A stretch of DNA of 64,000 nucleotides from Gemmatimonadota bacterium (GCA_016713435.1 JADJPD010000001.1:992001-1056000), one strand, 5' to 3'. Positions 35,410-45,341 are shown, numbered from the stretch's first letter. Program-made: numbers and translations. Notes: generated by a model not told the origin, from the sequence alone.

Positions 35410-36243
35410 TCATTCCCCGGCCACGAACTCGACGATGAGCCGCGCCACGCCCGCGTCGCGCATGATGGCGTGGTGGCCGAGCCCCACGGTCTCGATGAAG
35501 CGGGACCCGGGCCACGCCGTGGCGATGGCGCGCCCCTCCTCGAGCGGGATGTCCTGGTCTTCCTTGTCGTGGATCACCAGCGCCGCCGTGTGCAGCGCGC
35601 GCGCCAGCTCGGCGATGTGGAAGTCCTGGAAGCGGAGCGCCAGGCGCTTCTCCAGGTTGGCCACCATGCGGTCCTGTGCCCGCTTCGGCAGGGCGATCAT
35701 CACCGCGAACTTGTCCACGAACTCCGGCGGCGCCCCGAACGGCGCGATCAGCGCGGCTCGCTCCAGCCGGAGCCCGCGGTGCAGCGCCACCGCCACCGCC
35801 GCGCCGCCGAGCGAGTGTCCCACCGCCGCGTGCAGCGGGCCGAGCAGGCCGGCCACCTCGAGGAGGGCGGCCGAGTACTCCGGGAGGCTGGTGCGCCGGC
35901 CCGGGCTCCGGCCGTGTGCCGGCCCGTCGTACGCCACCACGCGGAAGCCGCGTTCCACCAGGAGTGGGGCGAGGGTACGGTAGCGGGCCGCCCGGCTGCC
36001 CCATCCGTGCACCAGCAGCACCGTCGGTCCAGCTCCCCACTCCCAGGCGTGAAGCGTGCCCGTGGAAATGGGCAGCAGGAAATGCCTGCCGGTGGCGAGG
36101 AACTCTTCCTCGTGCGCGCGCGGCCGCGCCCGCGGCGGGCGGCAGAAGACCTCCTCCGCGAGCGCCGCCGCCTGCGCCGGCGCCACCCGGCCGAGCGCCC
36201 GGAAGGTGGTGCGGATGCCGAGGAGGGTGAGCCGCTTCTTCAT
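35410..36243 (-). CDS. alpha/beta hydrolase
   Basis: 277 residues. Oxyanion loop HGWG (about 79-82), nucleophile elbow GHSLGG (about 143-148), acid in VIHDKEDQDIP, and catalytic His in GLGHHAIM near the C-terminus: a complete Ser-Asp-His triad. No signal peptide, so cytoplasmic. The N-terminal ~60 residues (KKRLTLLGIRTTFRALGRVAPAQAAALAEEVFCRP) form an extra basic/helical cap found in a small hydrolase group in which these proteins are annotated only generically. Substrate unknown. Start overlaps the transglycosylase stop (ATGA), so the two are one transcription unit. Confidence 0.88.
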   Translation of the reverse strand: MKKRLTLLGIRTTFRALGRVAPAQAAALAEEVFCRPPRARPRAHEEEFLATGRHFLLPISTGTLHAWEWGAGPTVLLVHGWGSRAARYRTLAPLLVERGFRVVAYDGPAHGRSPGRRTSLPEYSAALLEVAGLLGPLHAAVGHSLGGAAVAVALHRGLRLERAALIAPFGAPPEFVDKFAVMIALPKRAQDRMVANLEKRLALRFQDFHIAELARALHTAALVIHDKEDQDIPLEEGRAIATAWPGSRFIETVGLGHHAIMRDAGVARLIVEFVAGE

Positions 36244-37136
36244 GTGGAATCCCCCGGGACAACCGGCGTGGATTCCGGCGCCGGGACCTCCGGTGCGGGC
36301 TCGGGGGCCCCGCTATCCACCGGGGCCTCGGCCGGCGCTTCCTCATCCGGGGCGACAGGGACGGGTGGCGGTGCGGCGTCCGCCTCCGGCTCGGCCTGGG
36401 GCACCTCGACCCACTCGCCGCGCATGCGGCGCAGGATCAGGTTCTGGCGCCAGCGCATCCGGCCGGGCTTGTAGCCCGGGTTGGAGCTTCGGGGGAAGGG
36501 CAGGGTGGCCACGAGCGCCGCGGCCTGGTCCCGGCTGAGCTTGCGCGCGCTCCGCTGGAAGTACCGCTGGCTCGCCGCCTCCACGCCCCAGGTGCCGTCG
36601 CCCAGCTCCACCACGTTGAGGTAGAGCTCCATGATGCGCCGCTTGTCGAGCGCCGACTCGAGCCGCCAGGCGATGACCGCCTCCTTCACCTTCCGGAGCG
36701 GGTTGCGCGACGACGAGAGGTACAGGTTCTTGGCCAGCTGCTGCGTCACCGTGCTGGCGCCGCGGAGCCGGTCCCGCCGGCTCCACGCCCGCGGCAGCAC
36801 CGCGACGAACGCCGCGCGGTCGTCCGGGTTGCCGAAGTCCAGCGTGCGCCGCTTGTAGCCGAGCGCGATGGCGAGGCCCAGGTAGTCGATCCCCGAATGC
36901 TGGTAGAAGTTGCCGTCCTCCCCGATCAGCACGGCCTGCGCCAGCACGGGGGTCATGCTGTCGAGCGGGACGGGGCGGTAGCGGAGGAGCGAGTCCGGCG
37001 TGTCCCGCGAGGCCATGAAGGCGGTGCGGCGCGGCCAGTGGGTGCGGTACCAGGAGGGCGGCGGCCAGACGGCGAAGAGCCAGAGGACGAACAGCCCCAC
37101 CACCACGCCGAGGCCCAGGAGGAGGCGGCGGAGCAC
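36240..37136 (-). CDS. mtgA: monofunctional peptidoglycan glycosyltransferase (GT51)
   Basis: 298 residues. N-terminal TM (about 5-25), then a GT51 domain: catalytic Glu E73 in GEDGNFYQHSGID, RGASTVTQQLAKNLYLS (second motif), RKVKEAVIAWRLE, KRRIMELYLNVVELGDGTWGVEAASQRYF. No transpeptidase domain follows; instead there is a ~55-residue acidic Pro/Glu/Ala tail (ADAAPPPVPVAPDEEAPAEAP...), unusual for MtgA and probably disordered in the periplasm. It polymerises lipid II. Operon with the upstream secreted-protein genes (a 4-bp gap) and the hydrolase downstream. Confidence 0.94.
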   Translation of the reverse strand: MLRRLLLGLGVVVGLFVLWLFAVWPPPSWYRTHWPRRTAFMASRDTPDSLLRYRPVPLDSMTPVLAQAVLIGEDGNFYQHSGIDYLGLAIALGYKRRTLDFGNPDDRAAFVAVLPRAWSRRDRLRGASTVTQQLAKNLYLSSSRNPLRKVKEAVIAWRLESALDKRRIMELYLNVVELGDGTWGVEAASQRYFQRSARKLSRDQAAALVATLPFPRSSNPGYKPGRMRWRQNLILRRMRGEWVEVPQAEPEADAAPPPVPVAPDEEAPAEAPVDSGAPEPAPEVPAPESTPVVPGDST

Positions 37137-37140
37137 GGTG

Positions 37141-38028
37141 CTAGCGGAGCAGCGTCATCCGGAGGAAGGAGACCTCGCGCCCCGGCACCGTCTGGCCAAT
37201 GGCGGGCAGTTCCACCACGAAGTCGGTGACGCGGCGGACGGTCGCGTCGAGGACGCGTGCGTCCTGGTCGAGCTCGGTGACCACGGAATCGGCCCCGGTG
37301 GCGCGCACCGTCACGGCCTGGGTGGCCAGCGTGCTCTGTCCCTCCGCGCTCCGCTGCCGGGTGGTGACGATCCGGAGCCCGCGGCCCTGCCGCGGTTCCG
37401 CCCGCGCCTCGAGCTGCACGACGGCTTCCGCGGGGAAGGCGCTGATGCGGGTGGGGACGGCCGTGCTGTCGCGCCAGCTGGTATAGACGGCGGCGCCGCC
37501 CTCGGGGAGGATGGGGTAGAGCAAGAGCAGCTGGTCGCGAAGCTGTTCACCGCGGAAGCTCGCGGGGCGCCCCACCACGTCGGTGATGGCCCCGGTGCCG
37601 GCCTGGCGGAAGGCCCACTGCGAACCGCGCACGCTGTCCAGCTGCACTGGCGGGACGGGGAACTCGGGGTCGTTCACCACCGAGTCGACGACCGCCTCGA
37701 AGCGGACCCCGCTGTCCGCGGCGGTCCACGACAGCGTCAGGTAACTGGTGCTCGCCGTCTCCTGGAGCTGCTCCTCGCCGCTCGGCATGGTGACGACGAT
37801 CGAGTCCTGCCGCAGGAAGGCGTAGCGCTGGCGTCCGCTGCCGCTGCGGGGATAGCGGACCCGCTCATTGGCGGCTGCGGAGGGCTCGAGCGGGCGGGGT
37901 GCGTCGGCGGGACGCGTTGCGGCCGGCGGCGCACCGGGCGCCGGAGACGCCGAGGGCGGCGTGGCGGTCCCCCCGGCGCAGGCCGCGCCGAGGAGGAGCC
38001 ACACCGCCCAGGGCGTCCGGCGGTTCAC
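37141..38028 (-). CDS. lipoprotein of unknown function
   Basis: 295 residues; signal MNRRTPWAVWLLLGAACAGG with lipobox GAAC (Cys17), then a Pro/Ala-rich linker to about residue 50. The mature domain is strand-rich (RQRYAFLRQDSIVVTMPSGEEQLQETASTSYLTLSWTAADSGVRFEAVVDSVV, ending RVTDFVVELPAIGQTVPGREVSFLRMTL). The gene following on from the upstream one encodes a protein of similar size and layout (256 aa, KIEVKSKIVQDL..., DSLVLGPG), and the two may be distant paralogues. Unassigned. One base separates it from the upstream gene. Confidence 0.8.
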   Translation of the reverse strand: MNRRTPWAVWLLLGAACAGGTATPPSASPAPGAPPAATRPADAPRPLEPSAAANERVRYPRSGSGRQRYAFLRQDSIVVTMPSGEEQLQETASTSYLTLSWTAADSGVRFEAVVDSVVNDPEFPVPPVQLDSVRGSQWAFRQAGTGAITDVVGRPASFRGEQLRDQLLLLYPILPEGGAAVYTSWRDSTAVPTRISAFPAEAVVQLEARAEPRQGRGLRIVTTRQRSAEGQSTLATQAVTVRATGADSVVTELDQDARVLDATVRRVTDFVVELPAIGQTVPGREVSFLRMTLLR

Positions 38029-38029
38029 G

Positions 38030-38800
38030 TCAGGGCAGCAGGCTCGAGGATCCCTCGATGGTGACCGTCACCGGGATCGGCTCCGGCAGCGCCGCCACCG
38101 ACACCTGCAGGAGCTGGGTGCTGGTGAAGGTGCCCCGGCGCAGCACGCCGTCCGCGCCGATCAGGTAGGTGCTGTTGCCGGTGGCCGTGCCCTCGATGGT
38201 GATGGCGCCCTGCGGCGACTGCTGCTCGCCCGAGACCGAGGCGCTCGAGGCGCCGGCCAGCTGCAGCACCTTGGCGCCGTCGAGCGTGGCGCTGCTGGCC
38301 TGGTAGTTGGTCACGGTGCGGATGCCGATGCCGCCGTTGGTGGTCTCGGTGGTGTCGGTCCAGGCCTGGCCCTCGCGGGTCCCCACCTTCACCGGCGGGA
38401 ACAGCTGCTGCAGCCCCGACTCGGCCAGCTGCGCGCCCTGCACGTCCCCGCGCACGGTGAGGTCCCGCATGCGGCCGCCGGTGGGCAGGAAGCCATCCCA
38501 CACGGCCCCCTTGAGCTGGGAGACCATGTCCGGCGGCATCGGCGCGCCGGGGCCGAGGACCAGCGAATCGAGCGTGATGGTGGCCACCTTGCCGCCCGTG
38601 GTGTCGCGCAGCTCCACGTGGACGAATGACGTGGTGCTGTATTCCTGCGTCTGCGGGCCCTGGCCCACGGCGGTGAGGTCCTGCACGATCTTGGACTTCA
38701 CCTCGATCTTGTACGCCCGCGGGGCCACCGGGGCCGGGAACGCGGTGGTGGCCAGGACGCCAACGAGCAGCGCCGGGACGGCGAACGCATGGACCTTCAT
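38030..38800 (-). CDS. secreted protein of unknown function
   Basis: 256 residues with signal peptide MKVHAFAVPALLVGVLATTAFPAPVAP. The mature part is beta-rich: AYKIEVKSKIVQDLTAVGQGPQTQEYSTTSFVHVELRDTTGGKVATITLDSLVLG, GAVWDGFLPTGGRMRDLTVRGD, ITIEGTATGNSTYLIGADGVLRRGTFTSTQLLQVSV. No Cys, no catalytic motif. ATG at 38800 is preferred because upstream sequence in the same frame lacks a signal. First gene of a unit with the lipoprotein, MtgA and hydrolase. Likely an envelope protein. Confidence 0.8.
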   Translation of the reverse strand: MKVHAFAVPALLVGVLATTAFPAPVAPRAYKIEVKSKIVQDLTAVGQGPQTQEYSTTSFVHVELRDTTGGKVATITLDSLVLGPGAPMPPDMVSQLKGAVWDGFLPTGGRMRDLTVRGDVQGAQLAESGLQQLFPPVKVGTREGQAWTDTTETTNGGIGIRTVTNYQASSATLDGAKVLQLAGASSASVSGEQQSPQGAITIEGTATGNSTYLIGADGVLRRGTFTSTQLLQVSVAALPEPIPVTVTIEGSSSLLP

Positions 38801-38838
38801 GCCAGCCTCTCTTGGGGGACGGGGAACCCGCGGAAGGA

Positions 38839-39081
38839 TCACAGCGACCGGGCGGTCGAAGACGACAGGTCGCTCTTGGTCTTGCCGAAGACAGCCACCA
38901 GCTCCACATCGTCGGTGGTGACGCGCAGGAGCTTCCAGCCGCGCTTGGTCATGTCGGCGCGCCAGGTGGCCAGCCGATCCCACTCGCGCGCCGTGGTCCG
39001 GAAGACCCGAAGGTCCGCAACCTGTTCCCAGGCCTCCGGATACGGCTTGGTCTTGTCGTGCGACGAACTGGGTCGGGCCAC
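38839..39081 (-). CDS. hypothetical 80-aa protein
   Basis: 80 residues; acidic/basic mix with EQVADLRVFRTTAREWDRLATWRADMTKRGWKLLRVTTDDVELVAVFGKTK, reminiscent of the strand-helix-strand pattern of small DUF4177-like proteins (a WxYxxV...GW-L sequence). No signal or TM. It stands alone between rnpB and the secreted-protein operon, 38 bp upstream of the latter, so it may be its first gene. Moderately convincing as coding. Confidence 0.55.
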   Translation of the reverse strand: MARPSSSHDKTKPYPEAWEQVADLRVFRTTAREWDRLATWRADMTKRGWKLLRVTTDDVELVAVFGKTKSDLSSSTARSL

Positions 39082-39155
39082 CGGCGAAATCCTGGACGTC
39101 TGGATGACGAGAAAACTACCCCCGCCCGTGGGGCGGCGCGAGGGTCTCAGGGACG

Positions 39156-39196
39156 CTCACCCCCGGGTCCGGGGGATGCCCGGAACCGGGGGTGAG
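39156..39196 (-). terminator. hairpin at the 3' end of rnpB
   Basis: 11-bp stem CTCACCCCCGG / CCGGGGGTGAG with a ~19-nt loop, immediately past the rnpB 3' end. No U-tract. Confidence 0.55.
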
Positions 39197-39197
39197 T

Positions 39198-39594
39198 TGC
39201 AGGTCGAACCGTAAGCCGAGTTCTGTTTGCCCACCGGGGCGAACCCCGGGAACAGCTGGTCATCTGTCTGGGACGGCCGTCGCCGGCCGCCTCGAGCAGC
39301 CTACCCGCGGTTGTCGAGAGCGCCGAAACGCCCCCCTCGGGGTGGGTCACCCCTCACCGCCTATTTGGCCTTGCTCCCGCTGGGGGTTACCGTGCCACCC
39401 CTGTTGCCAGGGACGCGGTGGGCTCTTACCCCACCTTTTCACCCTTACCCCGCCGTGAGGCGGGGCGGTCTGTTTTCTGTGGCCCTGTCCGTCGCCTTGC
39501 GGCGCCCAGGCGTTACCTGGCAGCGCACCCGATGGAGCTCGGACTTTCCTCGAGCCGGTTGCCCGGCCCGCGACCAACCCGTCCGGCCTGCCCC
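39198..39594 (-). ncRNA. rnpB: RNase P RNA (bacterial type A)
   Basis: Catalytic RNA of tRNA 5' maturation. On the minus strand the conserved 5' landmark GAGGAAAGTCCGAGCTCC (P4/CR-I region) starts near 39555, the middle contains AGGGTGAAAAGGTGGGGTAAGAGCCCACC in pieces (CR-II/III), and the 3' conserved ACAGAACTCGGCTTACGG ends near 39212. About 397 nt, the usual size for A-type. The 5' end lies only about seven bases after the stop codon of the upstream kinase gene, so its promoter must lie inside that gene. Exact ends are estimated. Confidence 0.95.
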
Positions 39595-39600
39595 CCCAAT

Positions 39601-42600
39601 CTAACCGCCGACCTCCCCCAGCCGCGACCGGAGCCGGGTGACGAGCGGGGCGAGCGCCTCGTCCGCCCCGCTCCACTGGGCCAGCGCCGCCTGATAGGCC
39701 TGCCGCGCCTCCGCCTTCTGCCCCAGCCGCTCGTACACCTGTCCCCGGAGCATCCGCGCCTGCCCGAGCAGGTACCAGCGGAGGTCCATCCCCTCGGCGG
39801 ACAGCTGGCCCGGCTCGAAGAAATCGAGGGCCTTCAGGGCCTGCTGGTTGTCGCCCAGCTCGTACCAGAGCTGGGCCTGGAGCATGGCGCGATAGGCGAA
39901 CCACTGGGGCCGCGACTGCAGCGCCAGCTCGAGGTCCTTGCCGCCCCCGGCGCTGTCGGGCGGGGCGGTGAGCAGGCGGCGGGCGGTGGCGCTGTCGCCC
40001 TTCTGGAGCGCGATGAGGGCCTCCACCTCCGGCGGCGGCGGGCTGTGGGTCAGGGTCTCGAACTCCCGCAGGGTCTCCGCCTCCTCGCGGTCCTGCAGGA
40101 AGAGGCCCAGCACGGCAGGCCAGCCGAAGGTGGCCACCAGGCCGCGCCTCGCGGCCGGGGCCCGGCGCGCGGCGTCCGCCACCGCCTCCCAGGTGTCGGT
40201 CAGGCGCGTGCGGGGGGCGCCGAGCGCCGTGGCGAGGTGGCCCTCGAGGAGGCGGCGATAGAGCGTGCGGTCCCCGGCGGGCTGGGAGCCCGGCAGCTGG
40301 GGGGAGAAGCGCTGGTTCAGGTCGGCGGCCAGGCCGAGGGCTTGGCCCGCCAGTTCCACGCGGCCCGCCATGGCCAGCAGGTTGGCCCCGTGCAGCACCT
40401 CGCCGACGGTGACCGCGGCGGGGAGGCGCTCGAAGTCGAAGTCGCCGGCGCGCGCGCTGTCGAGCGCGCCGGCCACCACGCGCACGGCCTCCGCGTACCG
40501 CCCGGCGGCGGTGAGCACCCGGGCCCGGAGGAAGGGCAGGTCGGCACGGCCCGAGGCGCGCGGGCGCCGTGTCAGGCGGTCGATCTCGGCCAGCGCCGCG
40601 TCGTGCTGCTCGGCGGTGGAGAGGGCGAACACCAGCGCGTTCTGGGCGTGCACGTTGTCCGGCTGCTGGGTCACCCAGTTCCGCGCGCTGGCGATCCCCT
40701 CGGTGCGGGCGCGGCGCTGGGCCAGCGCCACGGCGGCCGAATCCGGGCGGGCGGTGCCCGGCATGAGGTGGATCAGCGAGTCGTTGGGCAGCAGCGCCAG
40801 CATCGGCGGGTCGTCCGCGGCCCAGAGGTAGAGCTGGGCCAGGTGCTCGTACGCCAGGTAGTAGTCCGGGTCGAGCGTGATGGCACGCTTGAAGGCCCGC
40901 AGCGACGTGGTCCAGAGCGCGTCACGGGTCTTCATCTCGGGGTTGTGGAACGTCACGTCGCCGAGGCCGTACCAGGCGTCGGCGTCGGTGGAGTCGTTCT
41001 GGAGCAGCGCGCGGTAGCTGGCCTCGCTGCGCACGAAGTCGCGCTCGAGGAAGAGGCGGTAGGCGTTGATCATCGCCCGGTCGTGCACCGGGAGGCGGGC
41101 GCTGAACTCGGCCGCGCGACGGATCGACTCGAGGCCGAGGCTGTCGCGGTCGCCGCCGATCCAGCCGCGGGTGAGCGAGAGCTTGTAGTGCGCCAGCCCG
41201 AACGTCGTGTCGGTCTCCACCGCGCGCCGGAACAGCCGCTCCGCGCTGAGCAGGTTCCACGCCGAGAGCTGCTCCATGCCCTCGAGGTAGCTCCGGTAGG
41301 CGGTGAGCGACGGGGTCGTCACCAGGGCCAGCTCGGCAGTGAGGCCGGTGGGCGCGCCCGACAGGTCGAGCAGCCGCGCGGCCAGCTGGTCGAAGAGCGG
41401 GCGCACGTCCTCGCCGGGCTTGCCGGTGACCTGGGCCACGTCCACCCGCTCGCCGCTGGCCACGTCGTAGACGCGGGCCACCAGCTCGAGCGAGTCGCCG
41501 ACCTGGGTGAAGTTGCCGAGCACCACGGTCCACGCGCCGGCATCGCGCGCCAGGCGGCGCGCCATGTCGAGGCCCACCGGGGCATCGCTGGTCAGCTTGC
41601 GACGCACCAGCAGGTCGTGCAGCCGCTCGTGGTCCACCACGGAGAGGTCGATCCACTGCGACAGGTTGAGCGTCAGCATGCTGACGCTCCCGTCGCGAAG
41701 CCACTCCACCGCGGGGTTCTGGCGCACGTTCTCGAACGGGAGCACCAGCAGCGAGTGCCGCGGGTTCACGCCCGCCGGCGGCCCGGCGGGGCGGAGCGCC
41801 AGGACGGCCCCGGCCACCAGCGCGACGACCACGCCGAGCGCCACCAGCGCCGCGCCACGCCGCCGCCGCCCGCCGGCGGCTGGCACCGGACTCAGGCCCA
41901 GGATCGCGGACCGGAACTCCGCGCCGGTCTGCCACCGGCGCGCCGGATCCTTCTCGAGCGCACGGTTGACGGCGGCGGCCACGGCCGGCGGCAGGTCCTT
42001 CCGGAGCGACTCCACCGGCGCCGGCTTCTCCCCGAGGTGCATGGAGGCCACGGCCGCGGCGTTGGGGGCGCGGAAGGGCGGCCGGCCGGCGAGCATCTCG
42101 TAGGCCACGACCCCGAGCGCGTAGAGGTCGCTCCGCGCGTCGACGTGGTCACCGGCGGCCTGCTCGGGGCTCATGTAGGTGGGGGTGCCCACCGCCACGC
42201 CCTGCGCCGTGCGGACGCCATCCACGTCGGCGAGGGCGCGGGCAATGCCGAAGTCGGCGAGGAGGGCGCGGCCCGTGGTGTCGTCGAGGAGGATGTTCTC
42301 CGGCTTCACGTCCCGGTGCACCAGGCCCGCCTGGCCGGCGGCGTGGAGCGCGCTCGACAGGTCCGCCACGACGTGCGCCACGAGGTCCGGCGCCAGCTTC
42401 CCCTCGCGCTGGAGCCGCTGGCGCAGGCTCTCGCCCGGCACGTAATCCATGACGTAGTAGAAGATCCCGGTGGTCTCGCCCGCGGTGTGCACCGCGACGA
42501 TGCTCGGGTGGCGCAGCTTGGCGATCATGCGCGCCTCGGCCAGGAAGCGCTGCGTGATGCTCGAGTGCACCGCGAGTTCGGGATGGACCACCTTCACCGC

Positions 42601-42738
42601 GACCGGCCGGTCGAGCGTGGTGTCCCGGGCCAGGAACACCACGCCCATGCCGCCATAGCCCAGTTCCCGCTCGATCCGGTACTGGGGACCGAGCGCCGCC
42701 TGCAGGCGCGCCAGCAGCTCGCTGTGGGACGAGGTCAC
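39601..42738 (-). CDS. Ser/Thr protein kinase with transmembrane segment and TPR-rich sensor/effector region
   Basis: 1045 residues from the GTG at 42738. PknB-type kinase domain 1-~280: P-loop GYGGMG (27-32), Lys49 in VAVKVV, HRDVKPENILL catalytic loop, DFG, GTPTYMSPEQ. TM near 300-320 (ALVALGVVVALVAGAVLAL). The extracytoplasmic part (~700 residues) starts with a FLGx/adenylate-cyclase-associated-like segment (LLVLPFENVRQNPAVEWLRDGSVSMLTLNLSQ) and continues as TPR-like helical repeats with scattered W/Y/A positions. The kinase plus TPR layout is common in Acidobacteria/Gemmatimonadota. The GTG start is supported by a -10-like TACTTT seven bases upstream. rnpB follows directly. Confidence 0.92.
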   Translation of the reverse strand: MTSSHSELLARLQAALGPQYRIERELGYGGMGVVFLARDTTLDRPVAVKVVHPELAVHSSITQRFLAEARMIAKLRHPSIVAVHTAGETTGIFYYVMDYVPGESLRQRLQREGKLAPDLVAHVVADLSSALHAAGQAGLVHRDVKPENILLDDTTGRALLADFGIARALADVDGVRTAQGVAVGTPTYMSPEQAAGDHVDARSDLYALGVVAYEMLAGRPPFRAPNAAAVASMHLGEKPAPVESLRKDLPPAVAAAVNRALEKDPARRWQTGAEFRSAILGLSPVPAAGGRRRRGAALVALGVVVALVAGAVLALRPAGPPAGVNPRHSLLVLPFENVRQNPAVEWLRDGSVSMLTLNLSQWIDLSVVDHERLHDLLVRRKLTSDAPVGLDMARRLARDAGAWTVVLGNFTQVGDSLELVARVYDVASGERVDVAQVTGKPGEDVRPLFDQLAARLLDLSGAPTGLTAELALVTTPSLTAYRSYLEGMEQLSAWNLLSAERLFRRAVETDTTFGLAHYKLSLTRGWIGGDRDSLGLESIRRAAEFSARLPVHDRAMINAYRLFLERDFVRSEASYRALLQNDSTDADAWYGLGDVTFHNPEMKTRDALWTTSLRAFKRAITLDPDYYLAYEHLAQLYLWAADDPPMLALLPNDSLIHLMPGTARPDSAAVALAQRRARTEGIASARNWVTQQPDNVHAQNALVFALSTAEQHDAALAEIDRLTRRPRASGRADLPFLRARVLTAAGRYAEAVRVVAGALDSARAGDFDFERLPAAVTVGEVLHGANLLAMAGRVELAGQALGLAADLNQRFSPQLPGSQPAGDRTLYRRLLEGHLATALGAPRTRLTDTWEAVADAARRAPAARRGLVATFGWPAVLGLFLQDREEAETLREFETLTHSPPPPEVEALIALQKGDSATARRLLTAPPDSAGGGKDLELALQSRPQWFAYRAMLQAQLWYELGDNQQALKALDFFEPGQLSAEGMDLRWYLLGQARMLRGQVYERLGQKAEARQAYQAALAQWSGADEALAPLVTRLRSRLGEVGG

Positions 42739-42745
42739 GGTCTGC

Positions 42746-42751
42746 AAAGTA
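42746..42751 (-). promoter_or_regulatory. candidate -10 of leaderless kinase promoter
   Basis: TACTTT on the minus strand, seven bases before the GTG start. No Shine-Dalgarno is present in between, consistent with a leaderless mRNA. Confidence 0.4.
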
Positions 42752-42914
42752 GGCCCGGGGTCCGGAGTCGGCCATGCACCCCGCCTGCGGCAGCGGGGAA
42801 GGCCTTTCCTAGGACGCGCCCGGTCTGGCGAAGGTTGCATGATGCACCCGGGAACCGTTGAGCGGGGTTTGAACCCCGGGCGCTATCGTGGCGCCGTCCC
42901 GTTCCCGGCCACTC

Positions 42915-43784
42915 ATGACCACGCCCACACCCCCGCCCCCCGCCAACGGGGTGCCGCCGCTGATTGCCGCCGTGCTCCGCCCCGACGAGAAGACGCGCGT
43001 CGAGGCCGCGAGCAACGGCTGGTTCTCCCTGGTCCACAAGGAGTCCGTGCCCGACGCCATCCGCGCCGTGCGCGAGCGGCCCGTGGACGCGGTGCTGCTC
43101 TCGGTGCACCACTGCCGCGAGAGCCAGCTGGACGCGGTGAGCAGCCTCATCCGCGGCTTCCCCGGCATCCCCACCGTGGCCCTCGTGAGCCGGCACGACC
43201 CCGAGGGCTCCACCGCGCTCCTCCAGCTCGGCGCCACCGGCGTCCGCCAGGTGATCGACGTGACCGCTCCCGACGGCTGGCACCGCCTCCGCCAGCTCCT
43301 CGGCCAGCCCGCCACCCGCGATGCGGCGCGGATCCAGGGCCGGATCCTCGCCACCCTCGGCGACGCGACGCCGGACGCCCTGGTGTTCTTCGAGGCGCTG
43401 GCCCGCCTGGCCCCGGACGTCGGCACCGCGCGGGCCTTCGCCGACGCCCTCGACGTGCCGTGCACCACGCTCATGTCGCGCTTCATGCGGGCGGGGCTGC
43501 CGAGTCCCAAGAACTACCTCGCCGCCATGCGGATCGTGCATGCCACGGCGCTCTTCGCGCGGCCGGGCTTCTCGGTGTCGGATGTGGCCTACCGGCTGGA
43601 TTACTCCTCCCCCCAGAGCTTTGGGCGGCACGTGCGGGCGCTGCTGGGGATCACCTGCGTGGAGCTGCGGCAGCGGTACACCTTCGACCAGGCGGTGGAC
43701 CGGTTCATCGCCCTGATGGTGACGCCGCACGTCGATACCTGGCGGGAATTCCGGCCCCTCAGTCCTCGGCGCGACCGGACGTGA
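42915..43784 (+). CDS. AraC-family regulator with receiver-like N-terminal domain
   Basis: 289 residues. C-terminal (about 190-265) AraC-type DNA-binding domain: MRIVHATALFARPGFSVSDVAYRLDYSSPQSFGRHVRALLGITCVELRQRY. N-terminal ~120 residues fold like a response-regulator receiver (PLIAAVLRPDEKTRVEAASN..., PVDAVLLSVHHCRE, GFPGIPTVALVS, LQLGATGVRQVI), but the Asp expected in the phosphoacceptor position is replaced (LLSVHH), and the conserved Lys is not seen. So a pseudo-receiver is likely, responding without phosphorylation. Between them is a helical linker. Divergent from the large kinase. Targets unknown. Confidence 0.8.
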   Translation: MTTPTPPPPANGVPPLIAAVLRPDEKTRVEAASNGWFSLVHKESVPDAIRAVRERPVDAVLLSVHHCRESQLDAVSSLIRGFPGIPTVALVSRHDPEGSTALLQLGATGVRQVIDVTAPDGWHRLRQLLGQPATRDAARIQGRILATLGDATPDALVFFEALARLAPDVGTARAFADALDVPCTTLMSRFMRAGLPSPKNYLAAMRIVHATALFARPGFSVSDVAYRLDYSSPQSFGRHVRALLGITCVELRQRYTFDQAVDRFIALMVTPHVDTWREFRPLSPRRDRT

Positions 43785-43785
43785 C

Positions 43786-43816
43786 AAAAAAACGCGGGCG
43801 ACCGGTTGGCCGCCCG
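43786..43816 (-). terminator. intrinsic terminator of pyrE
   Basis: On the minus strand CGGGCG-N10-CGCCCG stem followed by GCG and TTTTTTT. The only hairpin in the window with a full U-tract. Confidence 0.85.
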
Positions 43817-43841
43817 ACGTGATTACAACCCGTTGCCCTGC

Positions 43842-44398
43842 TTATGCTTTCAGTCCGAGTTTTGTGGCGGTAGTTAGTGCTACGACGTCAAACCCAGCCG
43901 CCTCCAGCGTCGCCCGGCCGCCTTCCTCCCGATCCACCACTGCGAGCACGCCGAGCACCTTGGCGCCTTCTTCCTTCAGGGCCTCGATTGCCTTGAGGGC
44001 GGAGCCGCCGGTGGTGATGACGTCCTCGACCACGACCACGGCGTGGCCGCTGGCGAAGTTCCCCTCCACCCGCCGGCCGGTGCCGTGGGCCTTGGCTTCC
44101 TTGCGGACGGAGAATGCGTCGAGGATGGGCGGGCGGGTCACGCTGGCGGCCGCGATGGCGTAGGCCACCGGGTCGGCGCCCATGGTGAGGCCGCCGATGC
44201 CCTGGGGGGCCCACCCCTTGTCGCGGAGCGCCTCGAGGCCGAGCCGCCCGATGAGCACCAGCCCCTCGGCGCTCATGGTGGTGAGCCGGCAATCCACGTA
44301 GAACGGGCTGGTGCGGCCGGAGGCGAGGACGAAGTGGCCGCGCTTCACCGACCTGGCCAGCAGCAGCTGGTCGAGGGCGGCCTGATCCTGGGGGGTCA

Positions 44399-44399
<1 letters not shown>
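43842..44399 (-). CDS. pyrE: orotate phosphoribosyltransferase
   Basis: 185 residues. Converts orotate and PRPP to OMP in pyrimidine synthesis. PRPP-binding motif VVVVEDVITTGGSALKAIEAL near 117-137; KRGHFVLASGRTSPFYVDCR near the N-terminus (ASGRxSPFYVD typical for PyrE), and GLTMGADPVAYAIA. Its ATG overlaps the kinase gene's stop (TAATG), so it is co-translated with a Ser/Thr kinase, an odd pairing. A full terminator follows. Confidence 0.95.
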
Positions 44400-45289
<890 letters not shown>

Positions 45290-45301
45290 GGGAGTGCCCC
45301 C

Positions 45302-45330
45302 AAGCTACCGCGCGCCGGGGACACGAGCAA
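45302..45330 (-). promoter_or_regulatory. promoter of the kinase-pyrE operon
   Basis: Minus strand TTGCTC (45330-45325), 17-bp spacer, TAGCTT (45307-45302); start codon 12 bases after the -10, implying a leader of about 5 nt. Confidence 0.55.
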
Positions 45331-45341
45331 GCGACCGTCGC

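Noticed and set aside
42855..42885. Possible tRNA T-arm-like palindrome (GGGGTTTGAACCCC)
   Set aside because: No acceptor, D- or anticodon stem can be built around it; a simple hairpin in the kinase-AraC gap.
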